Shown here: piece by piece, positions 1 through 7,095 of the stretch
Position numbering within the stretch: the stretch's first letter is position 1
Layout: each line of letters opens with the position of its first letter
From: an uncultured Lachnospiraceae bacterium
GTDB taxonomy: Bacteria; Bacillota; Clostridia; Lachnospirales; Lachnospiraceae
Length of the DNA stretch: 16,346 nucleotides
Assembly: GCA_946413945.1 (NCBI GenBank)
Contig: CAMKMR010000009.1
Span: 1-16,346, forward strand
Direction: 5' to 3'
The notes under the pieces: model-generated
Told to the model about the DNA's origin: nothing
What the model saw: the letters and a program-made list of their open reading frames with translations, nothing else
The model's database searches: none
Program-made: the position numbers and the translations under genes

Positions 1-885
1 GATGGCAGTTGGAAAGACGGAGAGACAAGAGCAGTCATTTCTCCTGACACAGACCATAAGATTATCCTTTCATGCAATGGCCGTCTTACAGAAGAAAGAG
101 ATGTGGACGTGGTATTTCCAGTTCTCCATGGACTTTGGGGAGAGGATGGAACGATTCAGGGACTCTTTGAGATGGCTCATCTTCCATATGTTGGCTGTGG
201 TCATCTTTCATCAGCAGTCACAATGGACAAGTTTTTCACTAAGATAATAGCTGATTCCTGCGGCGTAGCACAGGCGAAGTATACTGCTGTAAAGAAATAT
301 CAGTTAAAGGATATGGATAAAGTAGTTGCGAGAGTTGAAAGTGAAAGAGAATATCCTGTATTTATCAAGCCTTCAAATGCAGGCTCGTCAACAGGTGTTA
401 CAAAGGCTCACAACAGGCAGGAACTGATCGATGGTCTTTACAAGGCAGCAACTATAGATGCAAAGATCCTTGTTGAAGAGACAATAGTTGGCAGGGAGAT
501 AGAATGTGCCGTTTACGGACATGATGATAATGTATTTGCAACAGGTGTTGGCGAAATCCTTGCAGCAGCTGAATTCTATGACTATGATGCAAAGTATAAT
601 AATGCAGAGTCAAAGACAGTGCTAGATCCTGAAATTCCAGCTGAAAAGCTTGAAGAAATAAGGAAGATGGCAGTAAAGATCTTTAAGGCCTGCGATGGGT
701 TTGGGTTTTCACGTGTGGATTTTTTCCTTGAAAAAGATACTAACCGTGTCGTATTTAACGAGATCAATACAATTCCTGGTCATACAGCTATAAGCATGTA
801 TCCTATGCTTATGAAGCGTGCAGGACATGAAATGGGTGAATATGTCGACGGTCTTATAGAGATGGCATATGAAAGACATGAATAA
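1..885 (+). CDS. ddl: D-alanine--D-alanine ligase, 3' part (5' end outside window)
   Basis: This cytoplasmic ATP-grasp ligase joins two D-alanines for the peptidoglycan precursor. The frame is open from base 1, so 294 C-terminal residues of a protein usually about 350 long are present. An internal ATG at 103 is not the start, because conserved Ddl sequence continues upstream of it. Visible motifs are the VFPVLHG..GEDGTIQG block, YVGCG..SSAVTMDK, the ATP-binding loop KPSNAGSSTGVTKA, and the metal/substrate motif NEINTIPGHTAISMYP near the C terminus. The gene is followed by a hairpin terminator at 951-982. The window starts inside the gene, so its start, promoter and upstream partners cannot be seen. 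The family call is secure; whether the organism has a second Ddl or a D-Ala-D-Ser type ligase cannot be judged from this fragment. Confidence 0.95.
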   Translation, partial: DGSWKDGETRAVISPDTDHKIILSCNGRLTEERDVDVVFPVLHGLWGEDGTIQGLFEMAHLPYVGCGHLSSAVTMDKFFTKIIADSCGVAQAKYTAVKKYQLKDMDKVVARVESEREYPVFIKPSNAGSSTGVTKAHNRQELIDGLYKAATIDAKILVEETIVGREIECAVYGHDDNVFATGVGEILAAAEFYDYDAKYNNAESKTVLDPEIPAEKLEEIRKMAVKIFKACDGFGFSRVDFFLEKDTNRVVFNEINTIPGHTAISMYPMLMKRAGHEMGEYVDGLIEMAYERHE

Positions 886-950
886 TTATGCATATTATAG
901 ATGTCGATTGGAATGAATGATAAAAATGTATCTAAAATGACGTTGATAAT

Positions 951-982
951 AAAAAAACAAGGGTGGCGACCCTTGTTTTTTT
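951..982. terminator. Bidirectional intrinsic terminator between ddl and the leftward operon
   Basis: A perfect 13-bp inverted repeat (951-963 with 970-982, GGG/CCC core) encloses a 6-base loop. The stem ends in seven A on the left and seven T on the right, so it gives a hairpin plus U-tract on either strand. It serves ddl on + and the CPBP gene (stop at 1008-1010) on -. Confidence 0.9.
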
Positions 983-1007
983 AAGTTGTGGCACGGTGTT
1001 TGCAGTA

Positions 1008-1841
1008 TTAAGACTCTAAAAAGTTTCTGCCGACCATACGGAATATTAGATAGATCATAAATAAGATCACTACTAAGCATGATAAAGAGATAAGGAGACA
1101 TAGCTTTTTAGTTGAATAAATGCTGCTAGGGATAATATAAGCAGATGCATTTATAAAAATGTGAAGGAATATGCCGGGTAATATACTTCTAAATCTGTAA
1201 CATAAAACGCCGAGCAGTATGCCTATTAAAAAGGCATAGCAGCCCTGAATCATGTTAAGATGATAAATGGCAAAAAGCATAGTCTGGATAAAAATAGCAA
1301 TTTTTAATTTCGTTCCCTCTCTGGCATAAGAAAATGTTACGCCCCTGAAAAGAAGTTCTTCTGCTATAGGAGCAAGGAGGATCGTTGAAAAAATTGTCAG
1401 CCATGAAACCTTGCTTCCAAGAAGGCTTTCCATATTTTCGCTATAGTTTTTAAGAGCTGACGGGAAGATATCCGTCAGCAGATTAAGTAAGGCTGATACA
1501 AACAGCTGAAGGCTGAAGCTAAGGACGATGAGAAGGGGGATAAGTATAAGGGCTTTTTTTCCATCTGCTTTAGCTGAGTTAATTTCTTCATCTTCTGTCG
1601 CGTTTATTTTATGAAACTTCATCAGATACCAGCTTGCAAAGGTGATAAGCATAGCAAGGAATCTTATTACATTAAAAAAGCCTTCATTTATGAGGATTAT
1701 ATCATCAGTAGCGGCATTTGCTGTGCCGCTGCTGATAAAAGTCATAAAGAAAGCTGCATAATAAGCAATATAATATAAAATAAATGCAATAAGAAGAGGG
1801 AGAAAGCTTAAACAAAGTGATCTTTTATTATATTTCTCCAT
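1008..1841 (-). CDS. CPBP-family (CAAX/Abi) intramembrane metalloprotease
   Basis: This is a 277-residue polytopic membrane protein. Hydrophobic segments lie near residues 11-37, 55-73, 97-122, 147-160, 180-196, 201-214, 219-238 and 246-268. The CPBP signature is clear: EELLFR at 161-166, H194 in the next membrane segment, and H227/N231 in LHIFIN. These are the metal-binding and catalytic positions of the family, which includes eukaryotic Rce1. Bacterial members act in bacteriocin immunity or cleave membrane proteins; the substrate here is unknown. The start has AGAGGA six bases upstream. The gene is last in the leftward operon, 11 bases after the preceding stop codon, and is followed by the terminator at 951-982. 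The family call is firm and the role open. Confidence 0.88.
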   Translation of the reverse strand: MEKYNKRSLCLSFLPLLIAFILYYIAYYAAFFMTFISSGTANAATDDIILINEGFFNVIRFLAMLITFASWYLMKFHKINATEDEEINSAKADGKKALILIPLLIVLSFSLQLFVSALLNLLTDIFPSALKNYSENMESLLGSKVSWLTIFSTILLAPIAEELLFRGVTFSYAREGTKLKIAIFIQTMLFAIYHLNMIQGCYAFLIGILLGVLCYRFRSILPGIFLHIFINASAYIIPSSIYSTKKLCLLISLSCLVVILFMIYLIFRMVGRNFLES

Positions 1842-1852
1842 ACCAAATCCTC

Positions 1853-2443
1853 TTATTTCATAAGCTTCTTGTCAATCTCTCGCTGTTTCTTTTCCTTAGC
1901 CTTGTTAGCTTTGGCCTCGTCTTTAGCCTTTCTATACTCCATTTCCTGAGCTAACTGCTTCTGGTACTTAGCTTGACGAGCTACCATCTTTTCACGGAAA
2001 GATTTCTTTTTCTTCTTTCCGTTTTCATCAAGAGTTTCCTGCATCTGTTTCTTCTTTGTTGCCTTGTGGAGAGCCTTAACACCTACAAGATAGATGCCTG
2101 AAACCATGGCTTTTACTTCGCCATGCTGTGGAACATCTTCATAGATTGCGTCGTCACAGATAAGAGTAACTACCTGAGGACCAACCTTAGCTTTAACAAC
2201 AGGAACCTTAGACTTCTGATAACGCTTTGGCATCTGATCCATAACAATCTTAGGGAGTTTTGCATCCTTTATTGGCATGATCTTCTTATCAATGATAAAC
2301 ATTGATGTTTGCTGTGCTGCTGCGTTTATCTCTTCCTTCTGAGCCATCTGCTTTTTCTGCATCTTGTTTCCAAGAATATAAAGTACCACCATGACTACGA
2401 GCAGTACTCCTATTACAATTCCGATAATAATTAATGGGTTCAT
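1853..2443 (-). CDS. Membrane-anchored Lys-rich protein of unknown function
   Basis: I do not recognise a named family for this 196-residue protein. Residues 3-25 form one hydrophobic helix (N-terminal anchor). Residues 45-130 look like a compact domain with beta-strand-like stretches. From about residue 131 to the end the sequence is extremely rich in Lys, Glu, Gln and Ala and is probably a helical or coiled-coil basic tail. By the positive-inside rule the basic part following the helix would be cytoplasmic, which suits contact with RNA, ribosomes or acidic lipid; this is inference. The start has a GGAGG site lying inside the end of plsC, whose stop codon is one base from this ATG, so translation is probably coupled to plsC. 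Conserved placement in an operon with PlsC would hint at an envelope role. Confidence 0.75.
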   Translation of the reverse strand: MNPLIIIGIVIGVLLVVMVVLYILGNKMQKKQMAQKEEINAAAQQTSMFIIDKKIMPIKDAKLPKIVMDQMPKRYQKSKVPVVKAKVGPQVVTLICDDAIYEDVPQHGEVKAMVSGIYLVGVKALHKATKKKQMQETLDENGKKKKKSFREKMVARQAKYQKQLAQEMEYRKAKDEAKANKAKEKKQREIDKKLMK

Positions 2444-2444
2444 C

Positions 2445-3179
2445 TTAATCCTCCGATTCTTTTTCTACGTTGTCTAACATTGCCTGAATTTTATCAGGAA
2501 TAGAATTATAAAATTCTTTTCTTTCATTTGCATCCATCTTGGCAGGGTAATAAGGTTTACTGAATTCAATAGTAACCTCACGACTTCTGATCATATGGAA
2601 TTTATTTGCTTCGAAAATCTTATCAAAGCCTGTAAGAGCACAAAGAACCATAGGGCTTTGTGATTTCTCAGCCATGCGATAGCCTCCGGATTTAAATGGG
2701 AGAAGCTTATCGCCGTGATTTCTTGTTCCTTCTGGATAAAGACCAATTGAAAGGCCTTCAGTCATATTTGTGATACCTTCATTTATCGTTTCAAGTCCGG
2801 CTCTGACATTTTTTCTATCCAGGAAAAGACAGCCAATATCCTTCATGTATAAAGGAAACAGTGGAACCTTCAGGAACTCTTTTTTAGCAACGAAACCGAT
2901 AGGTTTCTTCATTACTGACTGCATGGCTATTATATCAAAATAGCTTCTGTGATTTGCTACAAAAAGTGCAGCACTGTCAGGGAGGTTTTCCTCACCTTTG
3001 ACCTTTATTTTGGTACCAGCGATAAAAAGGAGTCCTTTGAAAAATCTGCCTACATATTTTCTGGACTTTTCCCAGGATTTAAACTTATCCTTTTTGAAAA
3101 GTGCCGCAAAATACAAATGAGCAGGAATAGAAAAGACAATACTGATTATCGCATATAAAAGTGCAATTATTAATCTCAT
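2445..3179 (-). CDS. plsC: 1-acyl-sn-glycerol-3-phosphate acyltransferase (PlsC family)
   Basis: It acylates lysophosphatidic acid to phosphatidic acid at the membrane, the second acylation step of phospholipid synthesis. The 244 residues match the usual length. Residues 1-20 form a hydrophobic anchor. The four family blocks are present: NHRSYFD at 76-82 (the catalytic HX4D), the F..K block around 96-104, YPEGTR at 148-153 (glycerophosphate binding), and the following PFKSGG and P176 region. LFLDR at 118-122 is also typical. The gene starts three bases after the GH77 stop and ends one base before the next start, so it sits inside a tightly packed operon. A related lysophospholipid acyltransferase with other acceptor preference is possible, but the family is certain. 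Confidence 0.92.
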   Translation of the reverse strand: MRLIIALLYAIISIVFSIPAHLYFAALFKKDKFKSWEKSRKYVGRFFKGLLFIAGTKIKVKGEENLPDSAALFVANHRSYFDIIAMQSVMKKPIGFVAKKEFLKVPLFPLYMKDIGCLFLDRKNVRAGLETINEGITNMTEGLSIGLYPEGTRNHGDKLLPFKSGGYRMAEKSQSPMVLCALTGFDKIFEANKFHMIRSREVTIEFSKPYYPAKMDANERKEFYNSIPDKIQAMLDNVEKESED

Positions 3180-3182
3180 ATC

Positions 3183-4700
3183 TTACCTTCCATATAATTT
3201 TGCTGTATCGTAAAGCCTTTGGGCAAGCTGCGGGTTTAGTGCGTCAGATTTGTAACGCCATCCCCAGTTACCTTCGGTGACTTTATTATCATTATACCTT
3301 GCCCAGGAGTCAAGTGAAAGTATATCTTGCAATGTGATGATAGCATGTTTTGCAACAGAGCTAAAAGCCGCCCTTATCATAACCCAGCTCACATCATTTG
3401 CGTCCGTACTGTAATATCTCCTGAGTTTGTCTTTAGATGTTTCATATGCATGCTTGTACCAGCCCAGACAGGTATCGGTGTCATGGGTAGATGCATAACA
3501 TACTGAATTTTCTGTATGATTGTGTGGTAAAAAATGATTCTCATACGGAGCATCAAAGGCATATAATAACACCCTTACATCGGCTAAATTAAAGTTTTTA
3601 CGAAACTTTTCCAGATCCTCATCAAGAGGACCTAAGTCTTCTGTAAAAAATGGAAGAAGAGGTCCATAGATCTGTTTAAGATCTTTAAAAAGAAGTTCTC
3701 CGTCATTTAAAAGCCAGTGTCCGTTTGTTGCATCCTTGTCGCCACTTGCTACAGCCCAGCTCTTTATGAAGCCCTTAAAGTTACTTAATTTAAGCTGGTC
3801 GGTTAGTGAAAGCTGCCTGGCTATTCTTTTTTTCCACCAATCAAAATTTTGTTTTTTATGTTCCTGCCAATTATAAAGCGGATAAGAAAGGATCTTACCA
3901 TAGCTTAAAAAATAATCAGGAGGAAGACCGGCAATATATAGAGGCCTATTTTCTTTATCCAGTAAAAAAAGCTCCTTATTTGCCCAGACATCAACACTGT
4001 CAAGTCCCACATAAAATGGAATCTCCCCGATTATTGTGATACCTCTTTTATTGGCGTATTTTTTTAGACAGTCCCATTCATAAAAGAAGAGAAACTGGAT
4101 GAAGCTGTAATAAGCAATCTGGCTTTTGAGTTTCATTTCCCAGTTTTTACGGTCTTTTTCTGAGGGGCATCTTATGGAAGCTTCCCAGCTATACCAGGGA
4201 GCGCCCTTGTGATGATCCTTTGCTGCCATAAAAAGGCAGTAATCAGACAACCAGGAGTTATCTGATAAAAAAGAATTGTAGTTACTTATCAGATCAGGAT
4301 CTATTTTATTATAGTTATCAATAAAACGAGAATATGCTTTTTTCAGCAGATTCTGTTTAAAAGTTATGACATTTCCATAATGGATATTTTCAGGGTTCCA
4401 TTGAGGCATATCCTGAAAGTCATTATCAAAAAGCAGACCTAAAGTTTTAAGGTGATCAGGGCTGATAAGATAGGGATTACCTGCAAAGGATGAAAATACC
4501 TGGAATGGCGATTCAGAAAAAGCCGTCGGGCCTAAGGGAAGAACTTCCCAAAGTTTCATGCCGCTCTGCTTTAAGAAATCGATGAATTCATAGGCCTTCT
4601 TTCCCAGATCTCCAATGCCATAGGGGCCAGGAAACGAACTGGGATGAAGGAGAATGCCGGCTGATCTTTTAGATGAGCCGATGCCTTGTTCGAGTTCCAT
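3183..4700 (-). CDS. malQ: GH77 4-alpha-glucanotransferase (MalQ) homologue with altered active site
   Basis: GH77 amylomaltases move alpha-1,4-glucan segments between maltodextrins in the cytoplasm. This 505-residue protein is full length and shows the family order: GILLHPSSFPGPYGIGDLG (15-33), SPFQ (64-67), AGNPYLI (73-79), IPFYVGLDSVDVWA (227-240), PPDYF (260-264), TEDLG (353-357), STHDTDT (404-410), TEGNWGWR (475-482). However, the family RIDHFRG nucleophile motif reads KLSNFKG (304-310), so the catalytic Asp is Ser306. The normal Asp of GDxPxYV is Glu225, and WGNP reads LSYP (271-274). The acid/base Glu354 and His406/Asp407 remain. The frame has no stops or shifts. It may be a pseudoenzyme with a glucan-binding or regulatory role, or a divergent enzyme. 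The GGAGG is 13 bases from the ATG, rather far. The fold is certain; the activity is doubtful. Confidence 0.85.
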   Translation of the reverse strand: MELEQGIGSSKRSAGILLHPSSFPGPYGIGDLGKKAYEFIDFLKQSGMKLWEVLPLGPTAFSESPFQVFSSFAGNPYLISPDHLKTLGLLFDNDFQDMPQWNPENIHYGNVITFKQNLLKKAYSRFIDNYNKIDPDLISNYNSFLSDNSWLSDYCLFMAAKDHHKGAPWYSWEASIRCPSEKDRKNWEMKLKSQIAYYSFIQFLFFYEWDCLKKYANKRGITIIGEIPFYVGLDSVDVWANKELFLLDKENRPLYIAGLPPDYFLSYGKILSYPLYNWQEHKKQNFDWWKKRIARQLSLTDQLKLSNFKGFIKSWAVASGDKDATNGHWLLNDGELLFKDLKQIYGPLLPFFTEDLGPLDEDLEKFRKNFNLADVRVLLYAFDAPYENHFLPHNHTENSVCYASTHDTDTCLGWYKHAYETSKDKLRRYYSTDANDVSWVMIRAAFSSVAKHAIITLQDILSLDSWARYNDNKVTEGNWGWRYKSDALNPQLAQRLYDTAKLYGR

Positions 4701-4720
4701 ATATTATTTCGAACCTCCAT

Positions 4721-4816
4721 CAGTGCTAAAGCATATCAAGTAGTTATGCAGTGCAAAAGCATATAAAATAACTTCTCAAGTAGTTATGCAGTGCTAAAAC
4801 ATAGAATATAACTTTT
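4721..4816. repeat. 40-bp tandem repeat spanning the aminotransferase stop codon
   Basis: Two consecutive 40-bp units (4737-4776 and 4777-4816) share CAAGTAGTTATGCAGTGC exactly and then differ at a few bases. A third partial copy (16 bases) is at 4721-4736. The right-hand unit contains the last codons and stop (4794-4796) of the leftward aminotransferase gene. The array therefore looks like duplicated copies of that gene's 3' end, filling the gap before the GH77 gene. Confidence 0.8.
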
Positions 4817-5978
4817 CAAATAGAGGTATAGACCTTTCAACAGTTTCGGTTGGTACACAGTAAGAGATTCTCATATATCCAGGACAAAGGAAAGAATCTC
4901 CTGGAACAATTATAAGACCCAGTTCTTTTGCTGCTGTCCAGCAGAAGAGATTAGCATCATCGATAGGAGCCTTAGGGAACATATAAAATGTACCATTTGG
5001 CTTAACACATTCATAACCGATATCTGTTAATGCTTTATAGAGAATGTCAGCATTCTTTTCATAGATAGAAAGATCAGCTGTCATATCAATAACCTTTTCA
5101 ATCGCAAATTGCATGATAGAAGATGGGCAGTTGTGACCTGTAAATCTTGAAATCTGACCGCACATTGGTACTATCTTTTCAGCATCCTTAGCCTTAGGGT
5201 TAACAGCAAGGTATCCGATACGTTCACCAGGAAGAGAAAGAGACTTACTGAATGAATAACACATAATGGAATTATCATAATGAGCTGAAACAAAAGGCGA
5301 ATCAGTTCCTTTGAAAATGATCTCACGATATGGTTCATCGGTTATAAGGAAGATCTCATGACCAAATTCTTCCTGTTTTGCATTAAGGATTGTTGCAAGC
5401 TTTTCAATAGTTGCTGTTGTATATACAATACCTGAAGGATTATTAGGCGAATTGATAAGAACAGCGTGAACATTTGGATTAAGAAGCTCTTCAAACTTCT
5501 CAAAGTTGATCTGAAAACTTGTTAAATCTGCAGGGACAACCTTAAGAACAGCACCTGTTCCAGTAACGTAAGGTATATATTCAGGAAAGTATGGGGCAAA
5601 AGTGATAACCTCATCTCCTGGTTTTGTTACTGCACGAAGGGCATGACTAAGAGCTCCGGCCGCACCTGATGTAGGGAAAATATGCTCTGGCGTATAAGTC
5701 ATACCAAATCTTTTATTTAAAGAATCGGCAATAGCCTTCTTTGTTGTTGGCTGTCCAAGAGTCGGACTATAGCCATGAAGTAAAACTGGATCAACATTTT
5801 TAAGAAGATCAGTCATTGCATCTGTAAGTTCCTGGGGTGCTGGAACAGATGGGTTTCCGATTGAAAAATTAAGCACGCTGTCAGGTCCTAGTTCTGCGGC
5901 GCGTTTTCTACTGTAGTCAAAAAACTGTCTGATGACGGATTCCTTTCCAGTCATCTCTTTATAGAATTCATTTATCAT
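4794..5978 (-). CDS. Pyridoxal phosphate-dependent aminotransferase, fold type I (AspB/AAT-like)
   Basis: It transfers an amino group between an amino acid and a 2-oxo acid using PLP in the cytoplasm. In the 394 residues, SFSKSLSLPGERIG carries the Schiff-base lysine at K245, with R253 binding the PLP phosphate. NSPNNPSG (176-183), TDEPY with D214 (pyridine nitrogen) and Y217, and C-terminal R370 (substrate carboxylate) are all in place. The N-terminal IGNPSVPAP is the substrate-closing segment. Substrate cannot be read from sequence; aspartate or an aromatic/neutral amino acid are options. A strong GGGAGG lies five bases before the ATG. It is the first gene of the leftward operon, expressed from the promoter at 6027-6055. 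Its last codons belong to a 40-bp repeat, so the exact C terminus may vary between strains. Confidence 0.92.
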   Translation of the reverse strand: MINEFYKEMTGKESVIRQFFDYSRKRAAELGPDSVLNFSIGNPSVPAPQELTDAMTDLLKNVDPVLLHGYSPTLGQPTTKKAIADSLNKRFGMTYTPEHIFPTSGAAGALSHALRAVTKPGDEVITFAPYFPEYIPYVTGTGAVLKVVPADLTSFQINFEKFEELLNPNVHAVLINSPNNPSGIVYTTATIEKLATILNAKQEEFGHEIFLITDEPYREIIFKGTDSPFVSAHYDNSIMCYSFSKSLSLPGERIGYLAVNPKAKDAEKIVPMCGQISRFTGHNCPSSIMQFAIEKVIDMTADLSIYEKNADILYKALTDIGYECVKPNGTFYMFPKAPIDDANLFCWTAAKELGLIIVPGDSFLCPGYMRISYCVPTETVERSIPLFEKLYSMF

Positions 5979-6001
5979 GACTGCCTCCCAAAAAGATGTT
6001 C

Positions 6002-6031
6002 TTTACATTTAATATCAACCTCAATTATTAT
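6002..6031 (+). promoter_or_regulatory. Predicted sigma-A promoter for tatD-ksgA-tadA
   Basis: TTTACA (6002-6007) and TATTAT (6026-6031) are 18 bases apart, with transcription expected near 6038. It is the only good candidate upstream of tatD. It shares its -10 bases with the leftward promoter. Confidence 0.55.
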
Positions 6032-6055
6032 AAGGGAGAAAAAGGAAAAAAACAA
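6027..6055 (-). promoter_or_regulatory. Predicted sigma-A promoter for the leftward operon
   Basis: On the minus strand, TTGTTT (6055-6050) and a consensus TATAAT (6032-6027) are 17 bases apart. Transcription would start near 6020, giving a roughly 40-base leader before the aminotransferase ATG. The -10 box overlaps that of the opposite promoter. Confidence 0.65.
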
Positions 6056-6075
6056 CAAATAGAAGGATAATATAT

Positions 6076-6855
6076 ATGAAGATTTTTGATTCCCATGCCC
6101 ATTATGATGACAGGGCGTTTGATGAAGATAGATTTGAGCTTATTGAAGGATTAAAGAAAGAAAATGTTACCAGGATCATTAATATCGGATCCAGTATGGA
6201 TTCTTCAAAGGCTAGTGTCGAACTATCAGAAAAATATGATCATATATATGCAGCTGTTGGAGTACATCCTTCAGAATGTCAGGATATGACAGATGAGGAT
6301 CTTAACTCTCTAAGAAAGATGGCAGCTGATAAAAAGGTAGTTGCGATAGGTGAGATAGGGTTGGATTATTATTATCCGGATCCGGATAAAGAATTGCAGA
6401 AAGTATGGTTTAAAAAACAGCTTCAGTTGGCGAGGGAATTATCGTTACCAGTGGTAATACATTCAAGAGATGCGGCTGAAGATACCGTGAAGATCCTTAA
6501 GGAAGAAGCGGCAGAAAAAATAGGAGGAGTTATACATTGCTATTCATACTCTGCTGAACTTGCAAAGGTATTCCTTAATATGGGCTTTTATATCGGAGTA
6601 GGTGGTGTTATAACATTTAATAACGGAAGGAAGCTTAGAGAAACAGTAGAGATGTTACCTCTTGATAAGATAGTGATTGAAACAGACTGCCCATATCTTT
6701 CTCCGGTTCCATTCAGGGGAAAGAGAAATAATTCAGCAAACTTAAAACTTGTAATAGCAAAACTGGCAGAACTAAAGGGGATGACAGAAGAAGAGATAGC
6801 AGAACGTACTTATAAAAATGCCTGCGATCTTTATAGAATGAATAAAGAAGATTGA
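6076..6855 (+). CDS. tatD: TatD-family metal-dependent hydrolase (TatD DNase)
   Basis: TatD proteins are TIM-barrel metal hydrolases. Several have DNase or 3'-5' exonuclease activity linked to DNA repair or RNA quality control. The 259 residues match the family. Metal ligands are visible: H7 and H9 in DSHAHYD, E93 in GEIGLDYYY, H129 in VIHSRD, H154 in VIHCYS and D204 in ETDCPYLSP. The C-terminal RGKRN signature follows. The start has GAAGGA about eight bases upstream. In many Firmicutes tatD is followed by rnmV (RNase M5) and then ksgA; here ksgA follows without rnmV, and a repeat array lies between. Confidence 0.94.
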   Translation: MKIFDSHAHYDDRAFDEDRFELIEGLKKENVTRIINIGSSMDSSKASVELSEKYDHIYAAVGVHPSECQDMTDEDLNSLRKMAADKKVVAIGEIGLDYYYPDPDKELQKVWFKKQLQLARELSLPVVIHSRDAAEDTVKILKEEAAEKIGGVIHCYSYSAELAKVFLNMGFYIGVGGVITFNNGRKLRETVEMLPLDKIVIETDCPYLSPVPFRGKRNNSANLKLVIAKLAELKGMTEEEIAERTYKNACDLYRMNKED

Positions 6856-6869
6856 TATATGATGAAGCA

Positions 6870-7034
6870 AAAAAATACGAAGATATAACGAAAGTATTAA
6901 AAGTAAAAAAGTATGAAGATATAACGAAGGTATTAAAAGTAAAAGAGTACTAAGATATAACGAAAGCATTGAAGTAAAAAAGTACGAAGATATAACGAAA
7001 ACATTGAAGTAAAAAAAGTACTAAGATATAAAGA
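6870..7034. repeat. A-rich 35-bp tandem repeat between tatD and ksgA
   Basis: Four units of 35, 36, 35 and 35 bases (6870-6904, 6905-6940, 6941-6975, 6976-7010) and a fifth partial unit to about 7034. The best conserved core is AAGATATAACGAA, with an A-run and a (T)ATTRAAGT end. The first unit starts 14 bases after the tatD stop. The unit length is not a multiple of three and I see no coding potential. The remaining 60 bases up to ksgA show only its ribosome site. Confidence 0.85.
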
Positions 7035-7095
7035 TACATAAGCGCAATATACAGAGGAAAAATAAGAAAAGACAAAAAAGGTCAGGAGAAAAAGA

